Source: Rhizobium sp. Q54
Lineage (GTDB): Bacteria > Pseudomonadota > Alphaproteobacteria > Rhizobiales > Xanthobacteraceae
Assembly (NCBI GenBank): GCA_945861895.1
Contig: CAMAWF010000004.1
Location: forward strand, 1 to 64,000
DNA length: 64,000 nt
Direction: 5' to 3'
The position numbers were made by a program, and so were the translations under genes. The notes beneath the pieces are model-generated. The model saw only the letters and a program-made list of their open reading frames with translations, searched no databases and was not told where the DNA came from. How positions within the stretch are numbered: the first letter of the stretch is position 1; each line of letters begins with the position of its first letter. Shown one piece after another: positions 20,701-29,777 of the stretch.

Positions 20701-22077
20701 ATGCCGCATCCGCCCAACTCGTACCACTACCCTTCCGCTCACGGCGGGCCGTACCGGCAGCATCCCATGCCCTCGGCCGCGGCCGTCTCCCGCCAGCGCG
20801 CAAGCGGCGCCGGCTATACGCTGGCGCACGGCGGCCGGCAGGTGCGCATCGGCCCGGTCGCCTTCTGGATCGTGGTCGGCACGCTGGTGATCATGGGCGT
20901 GTGGTCGATCGCCACCGGCACCTACTTCGCCTTCAAGGACGACGTGCTCACCCGCCTGATCGGCCGCCATGCGGAAATGCAATTTGCCTATGAGGACCGC
21001 ATCGCCGAATTGCGCGCGCAGGTCGACCGCATCGCCAGCCGCCAATTGCTCGACCAGGAACAGTTCGAGCAAAAGCTGGAAGGATTATTGCGCCGGCAAT
21101 CGATGCTTGAGCAGCGCGCCTCGACGCTCGCCGCTGCCGGCGACCCGATGCCGACCGGCTCGATCCGCCCCAGCCGCAATGCAGCACCTGCCGAGCAGCA
21201 CAATCTGTTCCAGCCCAGCCTCATGCCGCCGCCGGTGGCCGCGCCGCCAAAACCCTCCCCGATCAGCGACACCGTGATCTTCGTCGCCCCGCCCGACCGC
21301 GAGGCGCGGCTTGAATCGCGCGGAATGCCGGAGGGCACGGCGCGCTTTGCCGGCAAGATCAATGCCGGCGGCATCGAAGGCGTGCTGGCGCGCGTGGCCG
21401 GCTCGATCGAGCGCGTCGAGGCGCGCCAAGGCACCACGCTCAATACGCTGGAAGAAAGCTACGACGCCCGCGCCCGGCGCATGCGCAGCGTGCTCGCCGA
21501 TCTCGGCGTCGATTTCGGCAAAGCGAATACGCAGCCCGCCACCGGCGGCCCGTTCGTGCCGGTCAAAACCCCGCGCGCCGATGCCGACGCCTTCGAGCGC
21601 CAGCTTTATCGCATCGTGCTCACGCGCGCGCAGGTCGACCGTTATTCGCGCACGCTGGTCGGCGTGCCGGTGCGCAAGCCGGTGTTCGGCGAAGTCGACA
21701 TGAGCTCGCCGTTCGGCATGCGCATGGACCCGTTCGTCAAAGGCCCCGCCATCCATACCGGCATCGACATGCGCGGCGACACCGGCGATCCGGTGCGCGC
21801 CACCGCCGCCGGCAAGGTGACGATCGCGGGCAATAACGGCGGCTACGGCAAGCTGGTCGAGATCGACCACGGCAACGGCTTCGCCACGCGCTACGGCCAC
21901 CTCTCGGCCATCGACGTGCAGGTCGGACAAGAAGTCCGCATCGGGCAGACCATCGGCAAGATCGGTTCGACCGGCCGCTCCACCGGCCCGCATCTGCATT
22001 ACGAGACGCGGATCGACGGCGAGGCGGTCGATCCGCAGCGCTTCCTGCGCGCCGGCGTGCGGTTGGGCGGACTGTAA
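20701..22077 (+). CDS. M23 family metallopeptidase with N-terminal membrane anchor
   Basis: 458 residues. A cytoplasmic leader is followed by one membrane helix (about 55-80) and a coiled coil (about 95-150). A Pro/Ala-rich linker leads to a C-terminal LytM/M23 domain. Zinc ligands are in HTGIDMRGDTG (H...D) and HLHYE, with HGNGFATRYGHLS between, so the endopeptidase site looks intact. Such proteins cut peptidoglycan crosslinks or, via the coiled coil, regulate amidases. GGGAG lies six bases before the ATG. Confidence 0.92.
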   Translation: MPHPPNSYHYPSAHGGPYRQHPMPSAAAVSRQRASGAGYTLAHGGRQVRIGPVAFWIVVGTLVIMGVWSIATGTYFAFKDDVLTRLIGRHAEMQFAYEDRIAELRAQVDRIASRQLLDQEQFEQKLEGLLRRQSMLEQRASTLAAAGDPMPTGSIRPSRNAAPAEQHNLFQPSLMPPPVAAPPKPSPISDTVIFVAPPDREARLESRGMPEGTARFAGKINAGGIEGVLARVAGSIERVEARQGTTLNTLEESYDARARRMRSVLADLGVDFGKANTQPATGGPFVPVKTPRADADAFERQLYRIVLTRAQVDRYSRTLVGVPVRKPVFGEVDMSSPFGMRMDPFVKGPAIHTGIDMRGDTGDPVRATAAGKVTIAGNNGGYGKLVEIDHGNGFATRYGHLSAIDVQVGQEVRIGQTIGKIGSTGRSTGPHLHYETRIDGEAVDPQRFLRAGVRLGGL

Positions 22078-22079
22078 AG

Positions 22080-23211
22080 TTATTCCACGTCCACGACTTC
22101 GCCCGGACCGCCGCCGAAGGCGCGCTGCGCCAGCGTCGCCTGCATGAACTTGTCGAGATCGCCATCGAGCACGCCGCCGGTGTCCGAGGTCGAAACCCCA
22201 GTGCGCAAATCCTTCACCATCTGATACGGCTGCAAGACATACGAACGGATCTGGTGACCCCAGCCTATGTCGGTCTTGAGGGCCTGCTCGGCGGCGGCCT
22301 TGTCCTCGCGTATCTTCAATTCGCGCTCATACAATTTGGCGCGCAACATGTCCCAGGCCTGCGCGCGGTTGCGGTGCTGCGAGCGGTCGTTCTGGCATTT
22401 CACCACGATGTTGGTCGGGAGGTGGGTGAGGCGCACGGCTGAATCGGTCTTGTTGACGTGCTGGCCGCCGGCGCCGCTTGAGCGCATGGTGTCGGTCTGC
22501 ACGTCGCTCTCTTTGATGTCGATGACGATGCGGTCGTCGATCACCGGAAACACGTTGACGCTGGCGAACGAAGTATGCCGCCGCGCGGCGGAATCGAACG
22601 GCGAGATGCGCACCAGCCGGTGCACGCCGTTCTCGCTTTTCAGCCAGCCATAAGCGTTGCGGCCCTTGATCTGCACGGTGCCGGACTTGATGCCGGCCTC
22701 CTCGCCGCCGGTTTCTTCCAGATATTCCACCTTGTAGCCGTGCTGCTCGGCCCAGCGCACATACATGCGCAGCAGCATATTCGTCCAATCCTGGCTTTCG
22801 GTGCCGCCGGCCCCGGCGTGCACTTCCAGAAATGCGTCGTTGGCGTCGGCCTCGCCCGAGAGCAACGCTTCGAGTTCGCGCCGCGCCGCCTCGGCCTGCA
22901 GCTTCTTGAGCGCGGCCTCGGCGTCGGCGATGGCTTTGGCGTCTTTCTCGGCCTCGCCCAGCTCGATCATGGTGAGTTGGTCGTCAAGCTCCTGCTCCAT
23001 GCGGCCGATGGCGTTGATCTGGTCTTCGAGCGCATTGCGCTCCTGCATCAGACGTTGTGCGCGCGCCTGATCGTTCCAAAGCGCCGGGTCCTCGGCTTCC
23101 TTGTTGAGTTCCGCCAGCCGCTGCTGCGAGGTGTCGAAGTCAAAGATGCCTCCTCAGCAGTCCGATCGACCGCTTGATGTCTTCGACTATCGCCTGGGTT
23201 TCCGCGCGCAT
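22080..23211 (-). CDS. prfB: peptide chain release factor 2, with programmed +1 frameshift
   Basis: 376 residues after frameshifting. RF2 recognises UGA and UAA. The N-terminal 23 codons ([19 protein letters not shown]...) run from ATG 23211 (AGGAG upstream) to an in-frame UGA at 23142-23140. Skipping one base gives continuous RF2: [13 protein letters not shown] into the main frame. The tripeptide anticodon SPF ([11 protein letters not shown]) and catalytic GGQ ([15 protein letters not shown]) are present. The UGA is not a mutation: the CTTTGAC slip site with an upstream AGGAGG is the classic RF2 autoregulation signal. Downstream of mrcA in the usual Rhizobiales order, but separated by an inserted MFS gene and a small gene. 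Confidence 0.96.
23139..23154 (-). promoter_or_regulatory. prfB programmed +1 frameshift site
   Basis: Read on the minus strand: AGGAGG, three bases, then CTTTGAC. Ribosomes at CUU pause on the in-frame UGA and slip +1 to CUUU-GAC when RF2 is scarce; the internal AGGAGG pairs with 16S rRNA to promote slipping. Same layout as E. coli (AGGGGGTATCTTTGAC). Confidence 0.95.
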
Positions 23212-23342
23212 GCAGGCTCCTGTTGGTTCGTGCCCGATGTAGCGGCTTGCGCTGCGCTTCGCAACATCGGGGGCTATCCGAGGCGCGGCGCTTGCTCATC
23301 AATTCAACCGCGGCCTAGTATGGCGCACCAAGAACAAGAACA

Positions 23343-23804
23343 ATGGGCTGGAACATGCTGCGGAATATGTTTCTCGTTTCGCTCGCGAGCCTGCTCCTGC
23401 TCGCCCCGGCGCAAGCGCAGTCCACGCGCCGCGTACTTGAAAATTTCACGTTTTTCGGCAAATGGTCGCCGCATTGCGACCAGCCGGCGGGGCCGGCCAA
23501 CAGCCTGCGCAACGTTTACGTCGCGCGCGGCGGCGAGGTGCAATTCACCGAAAGCCTGGGCGCCGGTTACAAAGACAATCTCTATCGCGTGCTCGACGCC
23601 AAGCGCATCGCGCCGGACAAGGTCGTGCTGCGGATCGAATTGAACGGCACGATCACGCAGGACCTTACGATGGTGAAAGAAGGCGGCCGCATCCGCACCG
23701 TCGCCAATCAGCGCACCGACGGGCAATTCGTGGTCAAGGACGGCATCGTGCTGGCCAACGGCAACGCCACGCCGTGGGTGTCGCGCTGCGCAAAAGCGCG
23801 GTGA
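23343..23804 (+). CDS. exported hypothetical protein
   Basis: 153 residues. Signal peptide MLRNMFLVSLASLLLLAPAQAQ (cleavage after AQA), so probably periplasmic. The mature protein is beta-rich with two Cys (in PHCDQP and the C-terminal SRCAKAR) that could pair. No family recognised. Two in-frame ATGs (23343, 23355) are possible. It stands alone between prfB and the MFS gene on the opposite strand. Confidence 0.7.
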   Translation: MGWNMLRNMFLVSLASLLLLAPAQAQSTRRVLENFTFFGKWSPHCDQPAGPANSLRNVYVARGGEVQFTESLGAGYKDNLYRVLDAKRIAPDKVVLRIELNGTITQDLTMVKEGGRIRTVANQRTDGQFVVKDGIVLANGNATPWVSRCAKAR

Positions 23805-23856
23805 ATCCTGCAAACGCGGACGGCCGTGTCCCGTTTCAGGTTACGTCTTGTGGATC

Positions 23857-25089
23857 CTAACCAGACTTCTGCGCTTGGCCGACGGCGGGCGCAATACGCC
23901 GGGTTGCGGCAAGACCGGCGAGAGCAAGGGCGGTGAACGCCGCGCCGGCGAGGAAGGTGGCCTGAGAGCCGACGCTGTCCCAAAGCGCTCCGGCGAGAAC
24001 GCTCGCAACAAGCAGTGCCAGTCCGACCATCAGGTTGAAAATGCCATAGGCCGTCCCGCGCAATTCCGGCGGAGCCGTGTCAGCAATAAGGGTTGCGAGC
24101 AGTCCTTGCGTGAACCCCATATGCAATCCCCACAAAGCCACGCCGATCGCCAAGCCAGCGATTCCACTCGTGAACGCGAGAACAAGGTCAGCAGCCACCA
24201 GAATTCCGAAGCCCAAGGCAAGAACTGTGATGCGATTGGCGTGGTCTGACAGCGCTCCGGCGGGGTATGCAGCAAACGCATAAACGACATTCATCAGCAC
24301 CAAAACCATCGGCACGAGCATGAGCGGCAGCCCAACAGACTGCGCTCGAAGGATCAGAAAGGCTTCGCTGAAGCGCGCAACCGAAAACACGACCGCGATA
24401 CCAACGACCCACCAATAGGCCGGTCCAAGGCGCTTGAGTTCGACGAGGCTAAGAGGCGCGCGCACCTTGCGCAGCCCCGGAGGGCGTTCCGGTTCGTGAA
24501 CGGCAAAAATAAGCAGTCCTACGGCGAGAAACGCCGGGATGACGGCGAACCAGAACACCGCCTGAAAGTTATTGGCAGTCAGCCACATCAGCCCAATTGC
24601 CAGCGCCGGTCCCAGAAACGCACCGACGGTATCGAGCGACTGCCGGAGGCCGAAGCTCGCGCCGCGCAGATGCGCGGGGGCAATATCCGCTACCAATGCG
24701 TCCCGCGGGGCTCCCCGGATACCTTTTCCAATACGGTCAATGAAACGCGCTGCAACCAGCCAGCTTATGGACGCTGCAAGCGGGAATATCGGCTTGGTGA
24801 ATGCCGCCAATCCATAGCCGATGACAGCAAGTAACTTGCGCTTGCCCAACCAGTCCGAGAGCGCGCCGGAAAACACCTTTGTGATTGAGGCTGTGGCTTC
24901 GGCGATGCCTTCGATGAAGCCAACGGTGAGCATGGACGCGCCAAGCACCGTCACGAGGTAGACCGGCAGCAGCGCGTGTATGATCTCGGAGGAGACGTCC
25001 ATCAGCAACGAGACGAATCCGAGAGCCCACACGGCCGGAGGAATTTCGCGAAGCCGGGAGAACCGAGAGATCGTATTGTTGTTCTGCAC
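23857..25089 (-). CDS. MFS transporter
   Basis: 410 residues with about 12 membrane helices. The MFS loop 2-3 motif is present as GALSDWLGKRK (about 76-86) and the equivalent in the second half as GALSDHANRI. DRIGKGIRGAPRDALVAD after helix 4 is typical of a group of drug/metabolite exporters related to the fosmidomycin/AraJ-type families. Substrate unknown. Start is GTG with no clear ribosome site. It interrupts the common mrcA-prfB adjacency. Confidence 0.88.
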   Translation of the reverse strand: MQNNNTISRFSRLREIPPAVWALGFVSLLMDVSSEIIHALLPVYLVTVLGASMLTVGFIEGIAEATASITKVFSGALSDWLGKRKLLAVIGYGLAAFTKPIFPLAASISWLVAARFIDRIGKGIRGAPRDALVADIAPAHLRGASFGLRQSLDTVGAFLGPALAIGLMWLTANNFQAVFWFAVIPAFLAVGLLIFAVHEPERPPGLRKVRAPLSLVELKRLGPAYWWVVGIAVVFSVARFSEAFLILRAQSVGLPLMLVPMVLVLMNVVYAFAAYPAGALSDHANRITVLALGFGILVAADLVLAFTSGIAGLAIGVALWGLHMGFTQGLLATLIADTAPPELRGTAYGIFNLMVGLALLVASVLAGALWDSVGSQATFLAGAAFTALALAGLAATRRIAPAVGQAQKSG

Positions 25090-25193
25090 TGACGCAGCTT
25101 ATCGTTCTCAGTGCGCAACACAACGCCGCAGCGGAGTCCGCAAATGGCACGCATCCGACGAGCCGCCGGGTCCGCTATTTTCCGGATTGCGCG

Positions 25194-27671
25194 CTAGTAC
25201 AACCCGCCCGTCCCGCTCCGCACGGCGCGGTCGGCGTCGGGCGGCACGCCGCCAAAGCTGCGGCTGTCGCGCTCGCCGCCTTCGCCATAGCCGATGATCG
25301 AGTAGTTGTCGGGCGGCGCGGTGCCGGGCTTGAAGGCTTCGAGAATGGCCTTCTCGGTGCCGGGTCCGGCGCGCATTCCGGTCCTGGCGTCGATGCGGAT
25401 GAGCTTGATGCCGGTCGGCACGCGGAACGGCACTGCCGGCTTGTCGGCGAGCGCCACCTTCATGAATTCCTTGACGATCGGCGCCGCCAGATGCCCGCCG
25501 GTCGCGCCACGGCCGAGATGGCGCGGCTTGTCGTAGCCCATATAGACGCCGACCGCGAAATCGGGCGAGAAGCCGATGAACCAGGCATCCTTTTCGTCGT
25601 TGGTGGTGCCGGTTTTGCCGGCGATCGGCTTGCCGACCTCGCGCACCACCGTCGCCGTGCCACGCAGGACGACTCCCTCCATCATCGAGGTGATCTGGTA
25701 GGCCGTCATCGGGTCTATCACCTGCTCGCGCCGGTCGACCAGACCGGGCTCCGGCTGGTTCTCCCATTTCTGCGCGGAGCAGCCGCGGCATTCGCGCTCG
25801 TCGTGCTTGTAGACGGTGTGGCCATAGCGATCCTGAATGCGGTCGATCAGTGTCGGCTTCACGCGCCGCCCGCCATTGTCGAACATCGAATAGGCGGTGA
25901 CCATGCGCAGCAGCGTGGTTTCGCCCGCGCCCAAGGCGAAGGACAGGTAAGGCGGCAGATCGTCATAAATGCCGAAGCGCTTGGCGTATTCGGCGATCAG
26001 CGGCATGCCGACATCCTGCGCCAGCCGCACGGTCATGGTGTTTTTCGACAGCTCGATGCCGGTACGCAGCGTCGCGGGGCCTAGATATTTTCCGGCATCG
26101 TAGTTTTCCGGCCGCCAGACACCCTGGCCCGGACCCTGATCGATTTCGAGCGGCGCATCCATCACCACGGTCGAAGGGGTGTAGCCGTTGTCGAGCGCGG
26201 CGGCGTAGACCAGCGGCTTGAACGACGAGCCGGGCTGGCGCAGCGCCTGCGTCGCACGGTTGAACTGGCTCTGGTCGTAGGAGAAGCCGCCGACCATCGC
26301 CAGCACGCGCCCGGTCCACGGATCCATCGCCACGATGGCGCCCGAGACATCCGGCACCTGACGCAAGCGGAACTGGCCGGCGAGCTTGGCCGGCTCGACA
26401 TAGACCACGTCGCCCGGGTTGAGCACCTGGCTGACCTTGGTCACCGCGCGGTTGCGATCGGGACCGGCTGCAGCCTTCGCCCATTTCACGCCTTCGAGCG
26501 GCACGATGCCGACCTGGCGCTCCCGGCTCACGCCGCCGCCCGGCTCGCGCGCCGGCTGCAAGCCGATGCGAGCGGATTGATCGGATGTCTCCAGCACCAC
26601 GGCGAGCCGCCAGGGCGCGACATCATTGAGCGCGCGTATGTCGGAAAGCTTGACCCCCCAATCGCCGCCGCCTTCCATCTTGCCGACCGGCCCGCGAAAG
26701 CCTTGCGCCTCGTCGAATTTTTCCAGGCCGTCGGTGAGCACTTGGCGCGCCAGCACCTGCAATTTGGGATCCAGCGTGGTGCGCACCGAAAGCCCGCCCT
26801 CGTAGAGCTTTTTCTCGCCGTAGCGGTCGTAGATTTCGCGGCGAACTTCCTCGGCAAAATATTCGGCGGCGAAAATATGCGCGCCGGTCGGCCGCACGGT
26901 GACGTTGAGCGGCTCGCGCTTGGCCCGGTCGCCGTCGGCGGGCTTGGTAAAGCTGGCCTCCACCATGCGGTCGAGCACGTAATTGCGCCGCTCGATGGCG
27001 CGCTCGCGCTGGCGGAACGGATGGTAATTGTTGGGCGCCTTCGGCAATGCCGCGAGATAGGCGGCTTCCGCGATGGTGAGTTCGTGCACCGACTTGTCGA
27101 AATACAACAGCGAGGCGGCCGCTATGCCGTAGGCGCCGAGCCCGAGATAGATCTCGTTGAGATAAAGTTCGAGAATCTTCTCCTTTGAATAAGTGCGCTC
27201 GATCTTGAGCGCGAGCAGCGCTTCCTTGATCTTGCGCTGGAACGAGACCTCGTTGGTGAGCAGGAAGTTTTTGGCGACCTGCTGGGTGATGGTGGAGGCG
27301 CCCTGCGGACGGCGGCCGGAACCGTAGCTTTGCAGGTAGACGAACATGGCGCGCGCGATGCCGCCGAAATCCAGCCCGCCGTGCTCATAAAAATTCTTGT
27401 CTTCGGCGGCGATGAAGGCGTTGAGGACGAGCTTGGGCACCGCCTGGATCGGGATATAAAGCCGCCGCTCGCGCGCATATTCGGCGAGCAGCGCGCCGTC
27501 GGCGGCGTGCACGCGCGTCATCACCGGCGGTTCGTAGTCCTGGAGCTGCGAATAGTCGGGCAGGTCCTTGGAGAAATGCCAGAGCAAGCCGGCGGTGGCG
27601 GCGACCCCAACCACGAACAGGATCGTGCCCACCGTGAACAGGAAGCCGAAGAAGCGCAAAATCAATTTCAT
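25194..27671 (-). CDS. mrcA: penicillin-binding protein 1A (class A)
   Basis: 825 residues. Bifunctional peptidoglycan synthase. N-terminal membrane helix (about 8-30), GT51 glycosyltransferase domain with the catalytic Glu in IAAEDKNFYEHGG and GASTITQQVAKNF, then the OB-like linker region and the transpeptidase domain with SSFKPL (active Ser, about 482), SKN and KTGTT motifs. The C-terminus is short. Anchored in the inner membrane, acting in the periplasm. The amidase gene amiC lies upstream on the same strand, 200 bases away, the common mrcA-amiC pairing of Rhizobiales. Confidence 0.95.
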   Translation of the reverse strand: MKLILRFFGFLFTVGTILFVVGVAATAGLLWHFSKDLPDYSQLQDYEPPVMTRVHAADGALLAEYARERRLYIPIQAVPKLVLNAFIAAEDKNFYEHGGLDFGGIARAMFVYLQSYGSGRRPQGASTITQQVAKNFLLTNEVSFQRKIKEALLALKIERTYSKEKILELYLNEIYLGLGAYGIAAASLLYFDKSVHELTIAEAAYLAALPKAPNNYHPFRQRERAIERRNYVLDRMVEASFTKPADGDRAKREPLNVTVRPTGAHIFAAEYFAEEVRREIYDRYGEKKLYEGGLSVRTTLDPKLQVLARQVLTDGLEKFDEAQGFRGPVGKMEGGGDWGVKLSDIRALNDVAPWRLAVVLETSDQSARIGLQPAREPGGGVSRERQVGIVPLEGVKWAKAAAGPDRNRAVTKVSQVLNPGDVVYVEPAKLAGQFRLRQVPDVSGAIVAMDPWTGRVLAMVGGFSYDQSQFNRATQALRQPGSSFKPLVYAAALDNGYTPSTVVMDAPLEIDQGPGQGVWRPENYDAGKYLGPATLRTGIELSKNTMTVRLAQDVGMPLIAEYAKRFGIYDDLPPYLSFALGAGETTLLRMVTAYSMFDNGGRRVKPTLIDRIQDRYGHTVYKHDERECRGCSAQKWENQPEPGLVDRREQVIDPMTAYQITSMMEGVVLRGTATVVREVGKPIAGKTGTTNDEKDAWFIGFSPDFAVGVYMGYDKPRHLGRGATGGHLAAPIVKEFMKVALADKPAVPFRVPTGIKLIRIDARTGMRAGPGTEKAILEAFKPGTAPPDNYSIIGYGEGGERDSRSFGGVPPDADRAVRSGTGGLY

Positions 27672-27874
27672 CCGTTCAACGTCATAAGCGGCATCCCGCC
27701 TATTCTCCGCTTGCCGCGCGGCGCCCGCGCTCGATTCGCTAACTCACGAAAATGTCAGGCTTTTCCAAATTCCGCCAGCGCTCGCGGGACATCGCCGCCA
27801 GCCAAGTCCGAAGGCCCGATTTGCCCGCCGTTTTATGTTGAAACTGAGGCCGGGCAATTGCAATGGCCTTCAGC

Positions 27875-29224
27875 TCATCGCGGTCCTGCCGCCGTGCCCG
27901 CGACGCGGGGGGTCAGGAAGGTTTCGACCGCCTGGACGATCGACTCCGCGGTGCGCACGCGCCAGGCCTCCGACATCAGCTGCTTGAGGTCGTTCTTGGT
28001 GGACATATAGCCAAGCTCGACCAGCACCGAGGGAACGTCGGGCGCCTTGAGCACCACAAAGCCGGCCGCGCGCAGCGGATTCTTGTGCATCCGCGCCACG
28101 CTCTTGAGTTCGCCGACCAGCGTATTGGCGAATTGCAGGGAGAAAGTCTTGGTCTCGCGCTGCGCCAGATCGATCAGGATATCGGCCACGTCATTCGGCT
28201 CGGCGGTCAAATCCACTCCGGAAATGACGTCGGCGCGGTTTTCAGCCTCCGCCAGCCGGGCGGCTGCCGCATCGGTCGCGGTTTCCGACAACGTATAGAC
28301 CGTTGCGCCCTGCGCCTCGCCTTCGCGCCGCGGCAGCGCGTCGGCATGTATGGATATGAACAGCGCGGCCTTGCGCTCGCGGGCAAAGCGCGTGCGCTCG
28401 CCAAGCGCGATAAAGCTGTCGTCGGTGCGCGTCATCGCCACGCGGTATTTGCCGCTCTTTTCGAGCCGGTCGCGCAGCAGCAGGGCGAAATCCAGCACGA
28501 TGGATTTCTCCATCTCGCCGCTGCCGGCTTTGGTGCCGGTGTCGATGCCGCCGTGGCCGGGATCGACCACGATCAGCGGGCGCGGATCGCCGGAGAGATC
28601 GCCGGAGAGCTTGTCGCTTTTGGGCGACGCATCGCTCTTCTTCATCGCATTGGTGCGCGGCAGGCGGTTCTCCAGGGCGATATTGCGCAGGAAGGATTCG
28701 CGGTCGATGGCCACCAGATCGATCACCGCGCGCGCCGGCTGGCCGTCGGCGGCATCGAGCGTAAAGGTCTTCTCGATCCGCACCGGGCCCTTGGTGTCGA
28801 GCACGATGCGCGAGCCGCCCTGCATGACGAGGCCATAGCGGAACGCCTTGACCAATCCGCGGCCGGTTTCGCCGGCCTTCGGCGGCAGCTTGAATGCGAT
28901 CTGCGGCAGGTCGATAACGACCCGGTAAGGATCGGCAAGCGTGAAAGCGACAAGATCGATCTTGCGGGTCAAATCGACGACAAAGCGCGTCTGCCGGTCG
29001 TCGCCGCCGAGTCGTATTTCGCTCGCGAGCGGAAATTGATCGGGCTTGAATTGATCGGGCTTGGCCGCCGCCGGCCGCGCGCGCTCGGCCGCACCGGCTG
29101 CGGCAAGGCCGCCGGCCAGCATCGCGAGCAGCATCGCGAGCTTCATCGCGGTCTTCATCATCGCGACCTTGGCAAATGCGAATCTTGGCGCGCGAATGAC
29201 CATGATTCCGGACCCTTTGGGCAC
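27875..29224 (-). CDS. amiC: N-acetylmuramoyl-L-alanine amidase, AmiC type
   Basis: 449 residues. Periplasmic cell-separation amidase. A hydrophobic export segment (MKTAMKLAMLLAMLAGGLAAAGA) is followed by an AMIN domain (about 60-170) and an Amidase_3 domain. Zinc ligands and catalytic residues are seen in VVDPGHGGIDTG, MEKSIVLDFAL, ISIHADALP and VLVELGYMSTKNDL. The start is probably GTG 29224, with GGAG five bases before; MVIRAP at 29203 is an alternative. Divergent from rne. Confidence 0.93.
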   Translation of the reverse strand: MPKGSGIMVIRAPRFAFAKVAMMKTAMKLAMLLAMLAGGLAAAGAAERARPAAAKPDQFKPDQFPLASEIRLGGDDRQTRFVVDLTRKIDLVAFTLADPYRVVIDLPQIAFKLPPKAGETGRGLVKAFRYGLVMQGGSRIVLDTKGPVRIEKTFTLDAADGQPARAVIDLVAIDRESFLRNIALENRLPRTNAMKKSDASPKSDKLSGDLSGDPRPLIVVDPGHGGIDTGTKAGSGEMEKSIVLDFALLLRDRLEKSGKYRVAMTRTDDSFIALGERTRFARERKAALFISIHADALPRREGEAQGATVYTLSETATDAAAARLAEAENRADVISGVDLTAEPNDVADILIDLAQRETKTFSLQFANTLVGELKSVARMHKNPLRAAGFVVLKAPDVPSVLVELGYMSTKNDLKQLMSEAWRVRTAESIVQAVETFLTPRVAGTAAGPR

Positions 29225-29777
29225 TTTTACTCCATTAGGAGGCTATTGGGTTAACGGAACTTGAGCGGCAATAAAGCTTCCATGGGCTGTTGTGGCTGCC
29301 GGGCGACGGCTCCCTTGCTATTGCGGTATTGCGGCCGTATGTAGGACTTGCTGACGGTTAATAGTTCCGGTTGTGCCGCGTTCGGGTACCCGGCACGCCC
29401 CCTCAGGGTCGCACTCCTCGACGAGGCAGGCGGACGAGCGGGCGGTTTGCGAGCCGATACCCTTGGGTTCAGGATAACCGGGTTTGCGCGCGGCCTTCGG
29501 GCCGCCCGCGCCGAGAACCGCCAGCAAACGAAACCGCGGTCCGCGCTGAATAGCGCGAGCCGCCGCGCTACGGGTCGCAAGTCAATGCTGCAAAATGCGC
29601 AGCAAGAGCAAATTGGGGTCCAGCCTCATCGCAGCCGTGATGTGACGGCGCAATCGGGCATCGGCCGCATCAAGCTTTCGCGTGAACGCGCGCCCCTTTC
29701 CTTTTCCTCCAATCGGGCAGTCCCCCTTCGCCGCCGACGGGCGTGCATGCGCGGGCTTGGCTCAGTGAGACAATTCA
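29225..29777 (+). other. amiC-rne intergenic region, probable long rne leader
   Basis: 553 bases with no credible gene. It must hold the amiC and rne promoters. A perfect 6-bp GCGGCC/GGCCGC stem with a TTCG tetraloop lies at 29491-29506, extended by GCGC/GCGC-type pairing outside, and there is a second GC-rich hairpin near 29380-29400. Long structured leaders are known at rne in other bacteria, where they mediate autoregulation by RNase E; here that is inference. Confidence 0.5.

Noticed and set aside
22080-23302. prfB as a truncated gene or pseudogene with an unrelated upstream ORF
   Set aside because: The in-frame UGA lies at the conserved CTTTGAC slip site with an upstream AGGAGG, so it is programmed frameshifting.
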